NCBI RefSeq assembly: GCF_000153165.2
Contig: NC_014472.1
Span: forward strand, 3,592,001 to 3,656,000
Origin: Maribacter sp. HTCC2170
Lineage (GTDB): Bacteria > Bacteroidota > Bacteroidia > Flavobacteriales > Flavobacteriaceae
Direction of reading: 5' to 3'
DNA: 64,000 nucleotides
Shown here: positions 32,224 to 41,858 of the stretch, one piece after another
Layout: each line of letters begins with the position of its first letter
Position numbering within the stretch: the first letter of the stretch is position 1
Position numbers and translations under genes: made by a program
Notes under the pieces: model-generated
What the model was told of the DNA's origin: nothing
What the model saw: the letters and a program-made list of their open reading frames with translations, nothing else
The model's database searches: none

Positions 32224-33111
32224 ATGAAAAAAATCAAAAAAGAAAACATTAGTCAAGAGGTTTTTGACCTTTATGATGACTATGCCCATAATAGGGTAAG
32301 TAGAAGATTATTCATGGATAAACTATCGACTTATGCGGTAGGCGGACTCACTCTGCCATCTCTATTAAGTTTTATCTCACCTGACTATGTGAAAAAAATT
32401 CAAATAAAAAAAGATGACCCAAGGTTAAATTCAGGGTTTATAATTTATGATTCCCCTAAAGGAGGTGGAGAAATAAAAGGATTACTTTCTAGGCCTGCCA
32501 AAACCAAAAAAAAACTTCCGGGAATTGTGGTGGTACATGAAAACCGTGGATTGAATCCCCATATTGAAGATGTGGGGAGAAGAGCTGGCTTAGATGGTTT
32601 CATCTCATTGGCTCCAGATGCCTTAACCCCTTTAGGTGGTTATCCCGGAAATGATGATGATGGGCGAGAATTGCAACGGAAAAGGGATCGCAATGAGATG
32701 TTGGAAGATTTTATAGCAGCATATGAATATTTGAAAACACATCCTAAATGTTCCGGTAAAGTTGGGGTTGTAGGTTTCTGCTTTGGAGGATGGATATCGA
32801 ATATGATGGCGGTCAGAGTTCCTAATTTAGGAGCGGCAGTTCCCTTTTATGGAGGACAACCGAAAGAGGATATAGATAAAATCAATGCGCCTTTACTTCT
32901 TCATTTTGGAGAATTGGACAAACGTGTAAATGAAGGATGGCCTGCTTATGAAGCGGCACTAAAAGAAAATAAAAAAGAGTTTAAGGCATACATCTATAAA
33001 AACGCAAATCACGGTTTTCATAATGATACAACTCCTAGGTATGACCGGGAGGCCGCAGAATTGGCTTGGAAAAGAACCATTGAGTTTTTCAATGAAAAAC
33101 TCAATGGTTAA
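32224..33111 (+). CDS. Dienelactone hydrolase family protein
   Basis: 295 aa. The alpha/beta hydrolase triad is visible: C186 in VGFCFGGW, Asp in [12 protein letters not shown] and His in [10 protein letters not shown] hydrophobic stretch at about 35-50 after RRLFMDKL suggests a Tat-like or membrane signal. DLH enzymes open dienelactones; many relatives have broader esterase roles. Substrate unknown. A 16-bp perfect inverted repeat covers the last codons. Confidence 0.87.
   Translation: MKKIKKENISQEVFDLYDDYAHNRVSRRLFMDKLSTYAVGGLTLPSLLSFISPDYVKKIQIKKDDPRLNSGFIIYDSPKGGGEIKGLLSRPAKTKKKLPGIVVVHENRGLNPHIEDVGRRAGLDGFISLAPDALTPLGGYPGNDDDGRELQRKRDRNEMLEDFIAAYEYLKTHPKCSGKVGVVGFCFGGWISNMMAVRVPNLGAAVPFYGGQPKEDIDKINAPLLLHFGELDKRVNEGWPAYEAALKENKKEFKAYIYKNANHGFHNDTTPRYDREAAELAWKRTIEFFNEKLNG
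33075..33109. terminator. Perfect 16-bp inverted repeat overlapping the DLH stop codon
   Basis: AACCATTGAGTTTTTC, loop AAT, GAAAAACTCAATGGTT. It encodes the last residues of the hydrolase ([11 protein letters not shown]) and ends inside the TAA. It probably acts as a transcript end between the two convergent genes, although no long T tract follows. Confidence 0.55.
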
Positions 33112-33145
33112 GTATTCTTGTTGGGATTAACTCGTATGGATTGAA

Positions 33146-34027
33146 TTATTCGAATCCGAATTTTTTCAAACCCTTGTGACTTACATTAATGGCTTCAAGT
33201 GGCTTCATAGTAAAAGTTCTGTCCTGTTCTACCATATAGTATTTCATACCTGATAATTTTTTGTTCGCAAGAATTCGTGCAAAATCAATTTGCCCGTTTC
33301 CTACCGGGGCAAACTTTCCTTCATTGTCCATATCTTTTACATGCCATATTATGAATCTACCTGGGTATTTATTAAAATAATCCACTGGATCAGCACCCGC
33401 TTTAGTAACCCAATACAAGTCCATTTGAAAATTCACATATGCTGGATTACAATTTTCCAATAGGTAATCAATAGGAACAACCCCATCAGTATCCTTTACA
33501 AATTCAAAATCATGATTATGATATAACAATTCAAGTCCTGCCTTTTTGGCTTTCTTACCTAGGGTATCCAATATACTCGCAAGGTTGGCAGCACCACCGG
33601 TCATTCCCAGTGTCCTGGTTTCAGGGTCAACCTTAAAAAGTCCCATTGGAGGTACGGGAATCACAAAATATTTGAATCCAGCAGCTTTAACATCGGCCAT
33701 CATATCATCAGCATTATCTAGGGTAACCGATCCCTGATGGGTGCTAATGGGTTTTAAACCAAGTTCTTTCAACAATGCTTTGAATTCTTTAGGTGGAAGG
33801 TTATAGAATTTACCATCGTTATACCCTGCAGCTTCAATATATTCATAACCTGCATCAGCTACAGATTGTAATGTTGCCTTTGCATCAGACCCCATATTGC
33901 CTCTTACCGTATAGAGTGCCAAACCGCCATATTTATCTTGAGCGCTACCGACTAATACACTCATTAAAAGTACAATAGACAAAAAAAGATTTGTATGTCT
34001 TCTTAAAACTGATTTTTTCATATTCAT
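33146..34027 (-). CDS. Secreted sugar phosphate isomerase/epimerase-like TIM barrel protein
   Basis: 293 aa with a cleavable signal (RRHTNLFLSIVLLMSVLVGSAQ). The xylose-isomerase-like barrel shows GYEYIEAAGYNDGKF, PISTHQGSV, LLYHNHDFEF, FQMDLYWVTKAG and IIWHVKDMD, which hold the metal-binding Glu, His and Asp residues. A periplasmic keto-sugar isomerase or dehydratase is plausible. It lies after eda and kdgK on the same strand but 121 bp away, so it may or may not share their transcript. Confidence 0.82.
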   Translation of the reverse strand: MNMKKSVLRRHTNLFLSIVLLMSVLVGSAQDKYGGLALYTVRGNMGSDAKATLQSVADAGYEYIEAAGYNDGKFYNLPPKEFKALLKELGLKPISTHQGSVTLDNADDMMADVKAAGFKYFVIPVPPMGLFKVDPETRTLGMTGGAANLASILDTLGKKAKKAGLELLYHNHDFEFVKDTDGVVPIDYLLENCNPAYVNFQMDLYWVTKAGADPVDYFNKYPGRFIIWHVKDMDNEGKFAPVGNGQIDFARILANKKLSGMKYYMVEQDRTFTMKPLEAINVSHKGLKKFGFE

Positions 34028-34148
34028 AGTTTAGGAATTATTACGTGATTTAGACCTATAAAGATACAGTGTAAAAACAATCTATCATATCACTTAGATA
34101 AAAACATATCTATTTATATTCAACCTTACTGATTTCAATATTAAGTGT

Positions 34149-34817
34149 TCAACCGCGAAGTTTAGCTATTAAAGCCAAAGTATCTTTTACCTTCTCCTCT
34201 AATTGGTTGTAATCCTTATTTTTCAAAATTTCCTTGCTTATGAGCTTTGATCCCATACCAACACAAGTTACTCCCGCATTGAACCATCCTTTCAAATTAG
34301 ACTCCTCAGTGCTTACTCCTCCTGTAGGCATAATGCTTGTCCAAGGTTGGGGTCCTTTTATTCCTTTAACAAATCCAGGCCCATAAATATCCCCAGGGAA
34401 TAGTTTAATAATCTCACACCCTAATTCCTCTGCCCTATTTATTTCTGTCAGAGAACCGCAGCCTGGAGACCACAACACTTTTCTTCTGTTGCAGACAATT
34501 GCTATATCTTCTCTCAACGATGGTGTAACTACAAAGTTTGCGCCCATCTGCATGAACATAGAGGCTGCTCCGGCATCTGTAATTGAACCCACTCCCATTA
34601 TCATTCCTGGCAATTCGCTAATTGCAAATTTATTGAGTTCGGCAAATACTTCGAAAGCGAAATCACCACGGGCCGTAAACTCCATTAATCTAGCCCCGCC
34701 TTTATAACATGCTTTTAAGACTTCTTTGCCAAGTTCGACATCGGGATGATAGAACAAAGGAATCATGCCTGTTTCTTTCATCACCTGCGCTACTTCAATT
34801 CTTGAATATTGAGCCAT
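34149..34817 (-). CDS. eda: 2-dehydro-3-deoxyphosphogluconate/4-hydroxy-2-oxoglutarate aldolase
   Basis: 222 aa, usual KDPG aldolase length. Motifs: GGARLMEFTARGDFA with the catalytic Glu position, MGVGSITDAGAASMFMQMGANFVVTPSL and EIIKLFPGDIYGPGFVKGIKGPQPW with the Schiff-base Lys (IIKLFPG), then MPTGGVSTEES. Splits KDPG into pyruvate and glyceraldehyde-3-phosphate. Located 44 bp after kdgK, so both form a KDG catabolic operon under the LacI-type regulator next door. Confidence 0.93.
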   Translation of the reverse strand: MAQYSRIEVAQVMKETGMIPLFYHPDVELGKEVLKACYKGGARLMEFTARGDFAFEVFAELNKFAISELPGMIMGVGSITDAGAASMFMQMGANFVVTPSLREDIAIVCNRRKVLWSPGCGSLTEINRAEELGCEIIKLFPGDIYGPGFVKGIKGPQPWTSIMPTGGVSTEESNLKGWFNAGVTCVGMGSKLISKEILKNKDYNQLEEKVKDTLALIAKLRG

Positions 34818-34861
34818 ACGTTTTATTTATTTTATATCTGTTAGTTAAATTTTAACGAGAG

Positions 34862-35902
34862 CTAGCGTGCAACTCTTCCAGAAGCATCACCACCCATCAA
34901 TTTTTCTACTTCGTCAACAGTAACTAAATTCGCATCACCTTTTATAGTATGTTTCAAACAAGAAGCTGCAACCGCAAAATCCAAAGCATTTTGATCATCT
35001 TCAGGGTATTTTAGTAATCCATATATCAATCCACCCATAAACGAATCACCACCACCTACTCTATCCACAATATCTGTAATTTGATATTGTTGGGTTTCGT
35101 ACATTTTAGATCTATCGTAAAGTACTCCTGCCCATGTATTGTGTGAAGCAGAAATTGAACCTCTTAAAGTTGTAATTACCTTCTTGGCCCTTGGAAATTT
35201 TCTCATCATTTGTTTACATACAGATAAAAAGGCTTCAGCTTTTACATCATGACCATGTTTATGAACATCCAATCCTTCAGGATGAATGTCAAAATGTTTT
35301 TCGGCATCTTCTTCATTTCCTAAAATGACATCACAATATGAAGTCAATTCGGTCATAATCGCTTCTCGATTCCCGCCATAGTTCCAAAGTTTTGCTCTAT
35401 AATTTAAGTCAGTCGAAATTGTTATACCTTTTGAACTAGCTGCTTTGACCGCCTCCAAACAAACATCCGCAGCACCTTGTGAAATTGCGGGTGTGATGCC
35501 TGTCCAATGAAACCATTCAACATCTTTGAACACATTATCCCAATCAATCATTCCTGACTTTATTTCAGAAATCGCTGAATGTGCTCTATCATAAACTACT
35601 TTACTACCTCTGCTTACGGCCCCCGTTTCTAAAAAATAAATCCCCAAGCGGTCACCACCGTAGACAATTTTGTCCACTCCTACTCCACGCTTTCTCATTT
35701 CCATCATAGCGCATTGCCCAATATCGTTTTTTGGTAAACGGGTCACAAAATCAACAGGCACACCGTAATTGGCAAGGGAAACAGCAACGTTTGATTCACC
35801 TCCACCATAGATAACATCGAAATTATTGGTCTGTGAAAATCTTAAAAATCCTGGAGGTGCCAACCTCAACATAATCTCTCCGAATGTTACTACTTTTTTC
35901 AT
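34862..35902 (-). CDS. kdgK: 2-keto-3-deoxygluconate kinase (PfkB family)
   Basis: 346 aa. PfkB fold: GGGESNVAVSLANYGVPVDFVTRLPKNDIG as two parts, substrate loops AGSTDLNYRAKLWNYGG-like ISTDLNYRAKLWN, and the C-terminal signature DIVDRVGGGDSFMGGLIYG with the catalytic Asp. Phosphorylates KDG to KDPG for the aldolase that follows. An operator palindrome lies 33 bp upstream of its ATG. Such pairs occur in pectin and alginate degraders; the source polymer is not shown here. Confidence 0.92.
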   Translation of the reverse strand: MKKVVTFGEIMLRLAPPGFLRFSQTNNFDVIYGGGESNVAVSLANYGVPVDFVTRLPKNDIGQCAMMEMRKRGVGVDKIVYGGDRLGIYFLETGAVSRGSKVVYDRAHSAISEIKSGMIDWDNVFKDVEWFHWTGITPAISQGAADVCLEAVKAASSKGITISTDLNYRAKLWNYGGNREAIMTELTSYCDVILGNEEDAEKHFDIHPEGLDVHKHGHDVKAEAFLSVCKQMMRKFPRAKKVITTLRGSISASHNTWAGVLYDRSKMYETQQYQITDIVDRVGGGDSFMGGLIYGLLKYPEDDQNALDFAVAASCLKHTIKGDANLVTVDEVEKLMGGDASGRVAR

Positions 35903-35934
35903 ACTAGTTAAGTTAAATTATTTTGTTTCTTTTT

Positions 35935-35954
35935 TTGTTCAATCGATTGAACAA
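35935..35954. promoter_or_regulatory. LacI-type operator upstream of kdgK
   Basis: TTGTTCAATCGATTGAACAA, a perfect 20-bp palindrome 33 bp before the kdgK start. Identical to the core of the second site at 36091-36114. Confidence 0.9.
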
Positions 35955-36090
35955 CATTTTTTTAAAAAATGGAATAGCATACTAATCTATTCCGATTAAA
36001 ACCTATTAAGTACTATTAAAGTACTGATTAACAACATTTTTAATTTAAAATCAATGGATTGAATATGAGCATTAATTTTAAAGTTCTTAT

Positions 36091-36114
36091 ATTTGTTCAA
36101 TCGATTGAACAAAT
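36091..36114. promoter_or_regulatory. LacI-type operator upstream of the regulator gene
   Basis: The same 20-bp core extended to a perfect 24-bp palindrome by AT on each side. It ends 12 bp before the TTG start of the regulator, which fits negative autoregulation. The two sites are 157.5 bp apart centre to centre, so looping is possible. Confidence 0.9.
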
Positions 36115-36126
36115 ATATTAAATAAT

Positions 36127-37170
36127 TTGGAACAACAAAAAAAAACAACTATAAAAGACATTGCCAATGTACTGGGTATTACACCATCTGCGGTATCTAA
36201 AGCCTTAAATAACCATCCAAGGATCAGCAATGAAACCAAATTGGCAGTAAAACAAATTGCCAAAAATCTAAACTATCAACCCAATCACTTGGCTTCTGCC
36301 CTACGCAAAGGCAAAAGTAATCTTGTCGGTGTTATTGTACCTCGGGCAAATAGTAATTTTTTTTCCTCCGTTCTTGAGAATATCGAAGAGGTTTTGAACA
36401 AGGAAGGTTATAATGTAATTATATCCCAATCCAATGAATCTTATGACAAAGAATGTAAAAGTATTGATACATTATTGCATACCCAAGTTGATGGAATCAT
36501 AGCATCCTTGGCCAATGAAACTGTAAATTTTGCTCATTTTGAAAAAATCAAGAGAAAAGGAATACCCTTAATTCTCTATGATAGAGGTGATAATGATATT
36601 GATGTTGATTACATCGGGATTGATGATTTTGATAGCAGTCACCGGGTTGTAAAACACCTTGTCAAGCAAAAATGTAAACGAATTGCCCATATTGGTGGTT
36701 ATCGACATACTCGAATATTTAAAAACAGGATATTAGGATTTATTGACGCATTGAACAAATATGGTTTACCCACCAACAATGAATTGATTTTAGAGGGTGA
36801 TCTTACTTTGGAAGATGGTCGAAAAAAAATGGAATCATTATTGAACCTTCCAGAGCCACCAGATGCAGTATATGCGGCCAGTGATTATGCGGCCCTTGGG
36901 GCATTACAAGTAATGCAAGAACACGGGATACAAGTGCCGGAAGAAATAGCTTTGGTAGGATTTAGTAATGAGCCATTTACTTCATTATTAAACCCATCAA
37001 TATCTACAGTCAACCAACATAGTGGTGATATCGGAAAAAGAGCCGCAGAGACATTCTTAAAAAGGGTACAACAGAAGAATTGGACACCAAAGCTTACCAA
37101 GAATATTCTTAAGTCTGAGTTGATAATCAGAGATTCTTCAAACAGAAAAGTTGGGATAAAGAAAAATTAG
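36127..37170 (+). CDS. LacI-family transcriptional regulator of the KDG genes
   Basis: 347 aa from a TTG start; there is no ATG before the DNA-binding domain. HTH: TIKDIANVLGITPSAVSKALNNHPRIS, hinge LASALRKGKSN with the Leu of the lac-type hinge, then a periplasmic-binding-like core (VGVIVPRANSNFFSSVLENIEE, GFSNEPFTSLLNPSISTVNQ). Divergent from kdgK-eda. The two identical palindromes fit its binding sites. The inducer is probably KDG or KDPG (inference). Confidence 0.92.
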   Translation: MEQQKKTTIKDIANVLGITPSAVSKALNNHPRISNETKLAVKQIAKNLNYQPNHLASALRKGKSNLVGVIVPRANSNFFSSVLENIEEVLNKEGYNVIISQSNESYDKECKSIDTLLHTQVDGIIASLANETVNFAHFEKIKRKGIPLILYDRGDNDIDVDYIGIDDFDSSHRVVKHLVKQKCKRIAHIGGYRHTRIFKNRILGFIDALNKYGLPTNNELILEGDLTLEDGRKKMESLLNLPEPPDAVYAASDYAALGALQVMQEHGIQVPEEIALVGFSNEPFTSLLNPSISTVNQHSGDIGKRAAETFLKRVQQKNWTPKLTKNILKSELIIRDSSNRKVGIKKN

Positions 37171-37480
37171 CCAAAGAGTTTTCCCTGCAAATAATTAACT
37201 TAATATAGTATTCAGCAAAACAAAAAAACCAGTTGAAAATGGCACAAAATGATGCAAATTTTATTCGTCTTCTGCAAAATCAAATTAAGAAATAAGCGCT
37301 AATTCCAAACCTAAAAAGAATCGATTTTGAGCAACTGATTTGATATGCTCACTTTCATCCGTCAGAGGGGGCATTTTGACCGCCCTAACCAGTTTTAACC
37401 AATAAGTTTCATAAAACCATTCGTCATTTTTTAATATATTTAAAGCTGAGTCTTAAGCTATTAAAAACATATTAAGGAAT
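37171..37480. other. Intergenic region of 310 bp
   Basis: No gene, operator or repeat that I can support. A short 18-codon frame at 37239-37295 starting MAQNDANF has no recognisable context and is not called. Confidence 0.6.
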
Positions 37481-39250
37481 ATGATAACCCTAAAACAGAC
37501 AAAAAGATGTATTGGTTTCCTCATTGTAGCAGGTTTTCTTATTCAATGTAAACAGAACAAAGAAATGCCTTTACCTCCAGGAGATCCAGATAATGGAGGA
37601 TTGATTCTACCTGAGGGATTTGAAGCTGTAGTTGTAGTTGATAGTATAGGTTCTGCCCGTCACCTCGCCGTGAATGACAACGGAGATATATACATAAAAA
37701 TGCGCTATGCCCACCCTGAAGGCGAAAACATAGGACTTAGGGATACTGACAATAACGGCAAGGCAGATATAATAAAACGATTTGGCGTATATGACCAAAA
37801 AGGATGGTATGGCACTGGGATGCGCATCTATAATGACTATTTATATTTCAGTACAGCAGGTGAGGTCTATCGACAAAAAATCACACCTGACAAGTTGGTT
37901 CCTGAGGCAAAAACTGAACTCATTCTCACCGATGATTTTAAAAATGCGCTCTATGGTTATTCGCATATAGCGAAGCCAATAACATTCGATAATGATGGCC
38001 ATATCTATATTCCATTTGGTTCTCCCAGTGATGTTTGTCAGCCGGGAGATCTTGATAGAAAACCAGGTGCATTGGGACAGTATCCCTGTCCAGAGCTTGA
38101 GTGGCATGCAGGAGTCTGGCAATTTGATGCTAACCGGACCAACCAATTACAGAAAGATGGTAAAAGATATGCCACAGGAATAAGGAGTATTGTAGGTATG
38201 GATTGGAATGATACTGACAATACGTTGTACGCTCTGCAACATGGAAGGGACAATATGAACCGTAATTGGCCAGATATTTATTCGCCCTGGCAAAGTGCCA
38301 TGCTGCCGGCCGAAGAATTTCTGCGAGTAAAAGAAGGTAGTGATGCTGGCTGGCCCTATTATTACTATGATCAAATACAGGGTAAAAAAGTCCTAAATCC
38401 AGAGTATGGCGGAGACGGAATTAAAGAAGGCAATGGCGCTGAGAACGTGCAGCCAATAATAGGTTTCCCAGGTCATTGGGCACCCAATGACCTTCATTTT
38501 TATAAGGGTGATCAATTTCCTAAACATTATAAGAATGGAGCTTTTATCGCTTTTCATGGGTCAACCATAAGGTCTCCATTCCCACAATCGGGGTATTTTG
38601 TTGGTTTTGTTCCCTTTAAGAATGGCAAAGCAGGGGATTGGGAAGTATTTGCTGATGGTTTTGTACAGGTAGATAAAATCGTCGATACCGATGAAGCTGG
38701 ATACCGACCAATGGGCATTGCCATGGGACCAGATGGATCATTGTATATAAGTGAAAGTGAGCATGGGAAGATTTGGCGTGTGATGTACAAAGGGGATAAA
38801 AAGAGTTTTGGCCCAGAGCAATTGGCCCAAATGGAAAAACGTAAGAAACAACCACATATCAGAACTCCAAATGAGACAACCGATGACCTTACACCAATGA
38901 GAGTTGAGTCTGGAGCTATACTTTATAACAAGTACTGTGGTTCATGTCATATGAGTAGCGGACAAGGAGACGGAATCCGGTTCCCGCCAATTGCTGGATC
39001 TAAATGGGTCAAAGGTGATCAAAAAAATCTTATTAATGTAGTTTTAAATGGCTTGCAAGGACCTATTGAGGTAAACGGCAAACCTTTTGATGGGATCATG
39101 CCTCCAATGGACTACCTTGAAGACAAGGAAATTGCCGAAATACTGACTTATGTCCGAAAGGAATTTGGCGATAATGCCACGCCCGTTAGTTCATTCTCCA
39201 TAAAATCGGGTAGATATTATGCCAAGAAAGCCAAAGAGGATATAAATTAG
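37481..39250 (+). CDS. Sorbosone/glucose-dehydrogenase-like beta-propeller lipoprotein with cytochrome c domain
   Basis: 589 aa. Lipoprotein signal (GFLIQCKQN). A six-bladed PQQ-type propeller (about 40-450) with GMDWNDTDNTLYALQHGRDN as two parts, WPYYYYDQ and PMGIAMGPDGSLYISESEHGKIWRV. C-terminal cytochrome c domain with C486-G-S-C-H490 and MPPMDYL for the axial Met. It may oxidise a sugar or aldose in the periplasm with PQQ and pass electrons through its own heme. The divergent KDG genes nearby suggest sugar acid metabolism, but no link is proven. Confidence 0.83.
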   Translation: MITLKQTKRCIGFLIVAGFLIQCKQNKEMPLPPGDPDNGGLILPEGFEAVVVVDSIGSARHLAVNDNGDIYIKMRYAHPEGENIGLRDTDNNGKADIIKRFGVYDQKGWYGTGMRIYNDYLYFSTAGEVYRQKITPDKLVPEAKTELILTDDFKNALYGYSHIAKPITFDNDGHIYIPFGSPSDVCQPGDLDRKPGALGQYPCPELEWHAGVWQFDANRTNQLQKDGKRYATGIRSIVGMDWNDTDNTLYALQHGRDNMNRNWPDIYSPWQSAMLPAEEFLRVKEGSDAGWPYYYYDQIQGKKVLNPEYGGDGIKEGNGAENVQPIIGFPGHWAPNDLHFYKGDQFPKHYKNGAFIAFHGSTIRSPFPQSGYFVGFVPFKNGKAGDWEVFADGFVQVDKIVDTDEAGYRPMGIAMGPDGSLYISESEHGKIWRVMYKGDKKSFGPEQLAQMEKRKKQPHIRTPNETTDDLTPMRVESGAILYNKYCGSCHMSSGQGDGIRFPPIAGSKWVKGDQKNLINVVLNGLQGPIEVNGKPFDGIMPPMDYLEDKEIAEILTYVRKEFGDNATPVSSFSIKSGRYYAKKAKEDIN

Positions 39251-39352
39251 TACCCTTATTGAATCATAGAATATTATTTTTTTATTTCTTTCAAGGGATA
39301 CTTTCAAGCAAATTATTTTTCAGTGATAATACATAAACAGAATAAAATGAAA

Positions 39353-39382
39353 AAACCTGCAAATCAATAGATTTGCAGGTTT
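39353..39382 (-). terminator. Terminator of the tRNA-Ser/tRNA-Pro transcript
   Basis: 13-bp perfect stem AAACCTGCAAATC (39353-39365), loop AATA, GATTTGCAGGTTT, followed on the minus strand by a T-rich tail. Confidence 0.85.
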
Positions 39383-39407
39383 CTAATACCACCTGAAAAG
39401 TGGTTCG

Positions 39408-39482
39408 TCGGGGTGGCAGGATTCGAACCTGCGACCTCCGCGTCCCAAACGCGGCGCGATAACCGGGCTACGCTACACCCCG
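39408..39482 (-). tRNA. tRNA-Pro (UGG)
   Basis: Cloverleaf on the minus strand: acceptor CGGGGTG/CACCCCG, discriminator A, anticodon stem CCGCG-TTTGGGA-CGCGG with TGG, and T loop GGTTCGAATCC. No encoded CCA. Confidence 0.95.
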
Positions 39483-39510
39483 ATAAAGGTTATCTTTTTC
39501 AAAAAAATTG

Positions 39511-39594
39511 CGGAGAGAATGGGACTCGAACCCATGCGACACTTGCGCGTCGACAGATTAGCAATCTGCTCCGTTACCACTCCGGCACCTCTCC
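39511..39594 (-). tRNA. tRNA-Ser (GCU)
   Basis: Acceptor GGAGAGG/TCTCTCC, anticodon stem AGATT-GCT-AATCT, a long variable arm (GTCGACGCGCAAGTGTCGC) typical of Ser, and T loop GGTTCGAGTCC. 28 bp upstream of tRNA-Pro, in one transcript. Confidence 0.95.
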
Positions 39595-39701
39595 TGAATA
39601 TTTTTAATGAACTTTGCTGTAAAGCGGTTGCAAATGTACATTTTTCCAAAGCTATAAAGCAACTATTTAATTGATTTTTTTTAATGAATTATGTAATTGC
39701 C

Positions 39702-41738
39702 CTATTCTGGGTATTCCACCCTCAAATGGTAGATGTTCGTGAGCTTTTGTTTAAATATTTTTTTGATGATCTCAATCTCCCTAAAAGTAATATTGGCGTT
39801 TAAAAATTGGTTCGCGCCCATTTGCCCTCCTATTATTTTATCAACAAACTCATCAATAATCAAAAAGGTAGGGTTCTTTAAACTTTTAGACGCAGCCTCA
39901 ACCGAATCAGCCATCATAAGAATTGCCGTTTCCTTAGAAAATGGTATAGGTCCAGGGTATCTAAAATCTTCGTCATTAACCTCTTCACCGGACTCTTGCT
40001 GCTTCTTGTAAAAATAATAGACCATAGTGGTGCCGTGATGCGATCTAATAAAATCAATGACCCTATCAGGTAAATTATTCCTTCGAGCGATTTCAATACC
40101 TTCAATCACATGGTTCACTATTATTCTTGCACTCTCGGTAGCTGGCAAGTCATCATGTGGGTTTACATTGGTTATCTGGTTCTCAGTAAAATAATTAGGG
40201 TTCCCCAACTTACCAATATCATGATAGAGTGCCCCAACACGGACCAACATCGCATTTGCCCCTATTTCATTAGCGGCTGCTTCTGCCAAATTCGCAACTT
40301 GCAATGAGTGGTTAAAGGTGCCTGGCGCCTTATTCGAAAGTTCTTTTAACAACTTGGAATTTGTATCCGACAACTCCAGCAAAGAAACATCAGAGACCAA
40401 TCCAAAAATCTTTTCATAAACGTAAATCAATGGTTGTACAAAAAGGGTTATCATTCCATTCAATAGAAACAACCCCAAAGTCAACCATACAATATTGTCC
40501 AGATTTCCTTCATGGATTATATGAAATGCCAAATAACCAACTACATAAATCAATGTTATCTGACCAACAGAAATAAACAGATTTGCCCTTTTATAAAGTT
40601 CTGATACCGTTAGAATCGTAACAATACCTGCGATAATTTGGATAAAAATATATTCAAAACTGTTTGGAACAACAAAACCTAAAATCAGCACTGTAAGTAC
40701 ATGCACAAATAACCCGAGTCTCGCATCAAAAAATGTCTTAAGAATCAAGGGTAGAATACATAAGGGTACTACGAATACATATGCCTCATTATATTTTACC
40801 ACTAAAGTTGTAATGAAAACCATCAATAGAATATTGATGAATATAAAAGTAACCTTGGTCCCGTTTTCAAAAATTTCAGGTCTATACTTTTTAAGAAAAA
40901 GAAAAAGCATCATCAAAACCAGTGCCACCAATACCGTATAGCCTGCCAATATGAAATAATAATTATTTGAGGCCCACAACTCAGACTCAAATTCATCCTT
41001 TAAGGATTCCAGAATATTATAATTATCCGCTTCTACAACCTCACCCTTAGCAATTATAAGTTTACCTTCGTCTATTGTTCCTCTTGTCAAGGAAATCTTA
41101 GAAAGCTCCTCCTCCATTGCTTTTTGAGAAAGGTCATTATCATAAGCCACATTCGGTTTCACCAAATCAAAGAAAAGCGATTGCAATGTGGCATTATATT
41201 CTCCCAATCGCTGCTCTCTAAGAGCACTTTCTGTTACGTTCTCAATGTCTTGGATTCTGTATAGGTCATCAAAACTGATTTGATCAGCTGCATTTTGCTT
41301 TATTAGATAAACTTGCTTTCCTTCTTCATTTTGATTGGGTTTAAGAAGAATTCCATTTTTATAAATTCTTTCGAGAACATCCAATCCAACACTTTTTAAA
41401 GCTGTAAGCTGAGATTGGTTTATTTGGCGATCTTTAAATATCTCAGAAAATTTAATTTCGAAATCGGCAAAAACCTCGTTTGATACACTTTCGTCATATC
41501 TATAATAATTAAACTGCCGTTCATTCACCTTTTGCCTTTCAGAAGCTATCTCATCAGATGATTTTTTTACTGAAAAGTCAAAAGGGGCATATAGGTTTTC
41601 ATACTGCCAAGGTTTCCCTTTTTGAAATTCATATTTGAATTTACCTCCTTTTGGGAAGAAAAAAACAATACAAAAAATGGATACAACGTATAAGAAGTAC
41701 TTGTAAATGAGTGATTGGTTTTTGTAAAGTTTTTCCAA
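39702..41738 (-). CDS. 7TM-HD phosphohydrolase (PgpH-like c-di-AMP phosphodiesterase)
   Basis: 678 aa. One N-terminal helix, an extracytoplasmic 7TMR-HDED domain (about 45-265), seven helices (about 270-465) and a cytoplasmic HD domain with NHSLQVANLAEAAANEIGANAM, GALYHDIGKLGNPNYF and IRSHHGTTMVYYFY, which supply the metal-binding His/Asp residues. Matches PgpH in order and length. PgpH hydrolyses c-di-AMP. No c-di-AMP cyclase is in the window. Confidence 0.9.
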   Translation of the reverse strand: MEKLYKNQSLIYKYFLYVVSIFCIVFFFPKGGKFKYEFQKGKPWQYENLYAPFDFSVKKSSDEIASERQKVNERQFNYYRYDESVSNEVFADFEIKFSEIFKDRQINQSQLTALKSVGLDVLERIYKNGILLKPNQNEEGKQVYLIKQNAADQISFDDLYRIQDIENVTESALREQRLGEYNATLQSLFFDLVKPNVAYDNDLSQKAMEEELSKISLTRGTIDEGKLIIAKGEVVEADNYNILESLKDEFESELWASNNYYFILAGYTVLVALVLMMLFLFLKKYRPEIFENGTKVTFIFINILLMVFITTLVVKYNEAYVFVVPLCILPLILKTFFDARLGLFVHVLTVLILGFVVPNSFEYIFIQIIAGIVTILTVSELYKRANLFISVGQITLIYVVGYLAFHIIHEGNLDNIVWLTLGLFLLNGMITLFVQPLIYVYEKIFGLVSDVSLLELSDTNSKLLKELSNKAPGTFNHSLQVANLAEAAANEIGANAMLVRVGALYHDIGKLGNPNYFTENQITNVNPHDDLPATESARIIVNHVIEGIEIARRNNLPDRVIDFIRSHHGTTMVYYFYKKQQESGEEVNDEDFRYPGPIPFSKETAILMMADSVEAASKSLKNPTFLIIDEFVDKIIGGQMGANQFLNANITFREIEIIKKIFKQKLTNIYHLRVEYPE

Positions 41739-41810
41739 TGCGTATTTATCTAATTCATTACTATCATCAAAAATAGAAAATATAATAGACCTTTTGCGGC
41801 AACATCCATT

Positions 41811-41838
41811 TTGATTGCACTTTAATTTATTAATTTTG
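41811..41838 (+). promoter_or_regulatory. Promoter of the thiolase gene
   Basis: TTG (41811-41813) and the -7 box TAATTTTG (41831-41838), 17 bp apart; the ATG is 20 bp later. Confidence 0.6.
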
Positions 41839-41858
41839 GGACATCAAAATATGTACAT

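Noticed and set aside
37239-37295. 18-codon frame starting MAQNDANF
   Set aside because: No promoter, context or recognisable motif; likely chance.
39413-39607. Plus-strand open frame reading MAGFEPATSASQTRR
   Set aside because: It is the antisense of the tRNA-Pro and tRNA-Ser genes, a well-known false protein call.
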